Shown here: positions 62,531 through 64,000 of the stretch, in pieces
Position numbering within the stretch: position 1 is the first letter of the stretch
Layout of the letters: each line of letters begins with the position of its first letter
Assembly: GCA_020161355.1 (NCBI GenBank)
Contig: JAIUOF010000005.1
Span: 124,001 to 188,000 of the forward strand
DNA: 64,000 nt
Direction of reading: 5' to 3'
Source: Bacteroidota bacterium
GTDB lineage: Bacteria > Bacteroidota > Bacteroidia > Cytophagales > Spirosomataceae
Program-made: the position numbers and the translations under genes
Notes under the pieces: generated by a model
What the model was told of the DNA's origin: nothing
Database searches by the model: none
The model's input: the letters and a program-made list of their open reading frames with translations, nothing else

Positions 62531-62887
62531 TCATTTCCAATTCTTCATTGAATAAATGAAAATAAAAAAAGACAAAATGAAGTACGATAGAACTACTGTA
62601 ATGCCGACAAGTTTTCTTTGAAATTGCAGAGACTCATACCACTTATACAAACGAATTTTTCTTTCCTCATTGCTATACAAAACATGGAAGGGGAGAAGGA
62701 AAATAAATAGTATAAGCATTAAGCCCAGAGTAGGTATTTTAACTTTGAAATATTTCAGTAGAGCTATTATGTTCAGATAAAAAGTGAACCCAATAAAGCC
62801 TGCCCCTCTGGTTGTATTTCTAAAGAGCGTCACTTTTTCATAAAGCTTATTAAATGTGACAAACATAAAATCTATTATCTTGAACAT
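62531..62887 (-). CDS. Small membrane protein of unknown function
   Basis: 118 aa. Hydrophobic stretches about 34-46, 52-72 and 92-113 suggest three TM helices, separated by the charged loop SNEERKIRLYKWYESL. No recognised family. Enclosed by repeat copies 2 and 3, so likely array cargo. Confidence 0.6.
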   Translation of the reverse strand: MFKIIDFMFVTFNKLYEKVTLFRNTTRGAGFIGFTFYLNIIALLKYFKVKIPTLGLMLILFIFLLPFHVLYSNEERKIRLYKWYESLQFQRKLVGITVVLSYFILSFFIFIYSMKNWK

Positions 62888-62935
62888 GATTTCGTTTTTT
62901 AGTTATTCGCTTTCTACTTTTCTATTTTCACCCCG

Positions 62936-63112
62936 TAGCCTCTCCGCAAGGCACTCTGTGGCCGCCCCAGTGCAAGAGCAAATATATTTTTGGAATATTC
63001 TTACACCCATATTGCCGGATTAGTTTTTGATTTTGAAAGGAAATATTTAAAATCTAAGATAAATACAATCAGTGAATTTGGGAAATATTGACTGTTTTTT
63101 TGTGGTTTTGGG
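62936..63112. repeat. Cassette-flanking repeat, copy 3
   Basis: About 177 bases. Closest to copy 1 in the central part (GTGGCCGCCCCAGTGCAAGA). The CGGCGA of the pairing arm is changed to CAGTGA, which weakens the stem. Confidence 0.78.
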
Positions 63113-63310
63113 TTCTTATAAACATTGAAAAAATACACCTTGTTTTAATCGAGCTAAGTTTTAGGCTCAAAACTAAAAAAAACACTTCCCCCTCATAATT
63201 AATGCCTTGGCTTATCAGGATTATGGATTCAAATATTTGGCTCAATTCATTTCGGCTCTGATTCATATTTTTTGCTAACTTGTACCCCAATATTGAAACC
63301 TTTGATAAAG
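63113..63310. other. Gap before the glycoside hydrolase gene
   Basis: About 200 AT-rich bases with no gene. The promoter of the family-65 gene should be here; no definite -7 box was identified. Confidence 0.4.
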
Positions 63311-64000
63311 ATGAAACTTAAACTAATGGCTGCCATGCTCTGCATTGGCGTTGCTGCATTTGCTCAGGATCCCTGGAAGATTACCGCCCAAAATATCGAC
63401 CCCAACCATTATTACGGGGTTACCGTGGCCAACGGCATGATTGGCATTACCTCCTCAGCCGAGCCTTTGAAAGTCAAAGAAATAGTGCTCAACGGTGCCT
63501 TTGATACCTATGGAAGAGGCCGAGTGGCCAACATTCTGAAAGTTTTTGAGTTTGCCAACATGGATATCGATGTCAACGGCCAACGCATCAACAAAAGCAA
63601 TATCAAAGATTACGCCCAGGTGATCGACCTGAAAAATGCCGAATTGCTGACGACCTTTGAGCATGAAAAAATAAAGGTAAAAACCAACATGATGGCCCTG
63701 AGGCATCTGCCACATTCGGCCCTGATTGAAGTCGAAATCACCGCAAAAACTGCCTGTGAGATCACTCCAACGAGTTTTATTCAGGCTCCGGAGGTGTTGC
63801 GTGACGTTGAGAATTACTATCATCTTATCGACAGACCGCACTCGCTTACGCCATTGCTTACTTCGGTGGCCAAAAGCCCGACAGGAAAATACACGATTTC
63901 GGCTTCTAATTCCATAATTTTTAATGAAAAACGTGGTCTTGAGCCTTCGCTCGTGCATGAAGAATGGGACTACGGCATGCACAAACTCAAATTTACGAAG
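63311..64000 (+). CDS. Glycoside hydrolase family 65 protein, N-terminal part (partial at window edge)
   Basis: The frame is open from ATG at 63311 to the last base, 230 codons, so it continues beyond the window. Signal peptide about 1-19 (AAFAQ). The N-terminal GH65 beta-sandwich is recognisable: YYGVTVANGMIGITSSAEP, VLNGAFDTYGRGRVANILKV and FEFANMDIDVNG. GH65 enzymes phosphorolyse or hydrolyse alpha-glucosides such as maltose, trehalose or kojibiose; the catalytic domain is outside the window, so specificity cannot be judged. The gene is GC-richer than the accessory region before it. Confidence 0.87.
   Translation, partial: MKLKLMAAMLCIGVAAFAQDPWKITAQNIDPNHYYGVTVANGMIGITSSAEPLKVKEIVLNGAFDTYGRGRVANILKVFEFANMDIDVNGQRINKSNIKDYAQVIDLKNAELLTTFEHEKIKVKTNMMALRHLPHSALIEVEITAKTACEITPTSFIQAPEVLRDVENYYHLIDRPHSLTPLLTSVAKSPTGKYTISASNSIIFNEKRGLEPSLVHEEWDYGMHKLKFTK

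Noticed and set aside
59590..63112. Integron attC sites
   Set aside because: The repeats are longer than usual and I could not find a clear RYYYAAC / GTTRRRY pair, nor an integron integrase in the window. Kept instead as an unnamed repeat array.
59590..63112. Insertion sequence or MITE ends
   Set aside because: Copies are direct, without terminal inverted repeats or target duplications that I can see, and no transposase is present.
63455..63982. Long minus-strand frame of 175 codons
   Set aside because: Fully antisense to the family-65 gene, whose frame has a signal peptide and clear motifs.
1..64000. CRISPR arrays, tRNA or rRNA genes
   Set aside because: Inspection of all gaps showed no short regularly spaced repeats, cloverleaf-like segments or rRNA-like blocks.

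Overview
This window reads as chromosome of a low-GC Bacteroidota, most like a Cytophagales-type environmental aerobe. The grounds are SusC/CarboxypepD-type TonB receptors, LolA-like, DUF5916-like and PD40-OmpA proteins, a LytS/LytTR pair, TAnnTTTG-type -7 promoter boxes, no Shine-Dalgarno signals, frequent TTG starts, MenD (menaquinone) and a zinc-less Tgt. No rRNA, tRNA, CRISPR array or intact transposase was seen.

Layout. (1) 1-2576: the C-terminal part of a siderophore-type TonB receptor followed by a PepSY membrane protein (iron uptake). (2) 2948-12330: a sulfur oxidation island. It holds an ArsR repressor with sensor-like cysteines, a TauE exporter, a persulfide dioxygenase-rhodanese fusion (CstB-like), two half-size YeeE/YedE transporters, a Tat-exported SoxB-like hydrolase, a TsdA-like dihaem cytochrome, a periplasmic DsrE protein, an AraC regulator and a type II sulfide:quinone reductase. 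SQR would make persulfide, the dioxygenase-rhodanese would make sulfite or thiosulfate, TauE would export sulfite, and SoxB, TsdA and DsrE would handle thiosulfate or sulfane sulfur outside the cytoplasm. No SoxYZ, SoxXA or SoxCD is present here. (3) 12428-18250: housekeeping genes (tgt, glycosyltransferase, LptF/G), a degraded RelE-type toxin next to an intact antitoxin, and a second TauE. (4) 18331-27185: aminotransferase, aldo/keto reductase, two thioredoxin-fold peroxidase-like proteins, a hydrolase, DinB, a YeiH exporter, a methyltransferase and a TonB receptor. Three near-identical palindromes precede TauE, the hydrolase and the TonB receptor, and the receptor also has a structured leader with a terminator-like hairpin. 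(5) 27622-47425: FUSC transporter, a LiaF-LiaF-LytS-LytTR operon, OmpA-PD40, hemE, thioredoxin, ilvE, S41 protease, menD and envelope proteins. (6) 47691-57458: a Rieske / beta-barrel / YceI / cytochrome operon, an ECF sigma factor with a partner membrane protein, a cytochrome P460 lipoprotein and an MFS transporter.

(7) 57896-63112 is an accessory zone: a beta-propeller gene broken by one in-frame stop, then three direct copies of a roughly 170-bp repeat that separate an AbiE-type toxin-antitoxin pair plus a lipoprotein from a small membrane protein. The window ends inside a glycoside hydrolase family 65 gene (63311 to the edge).
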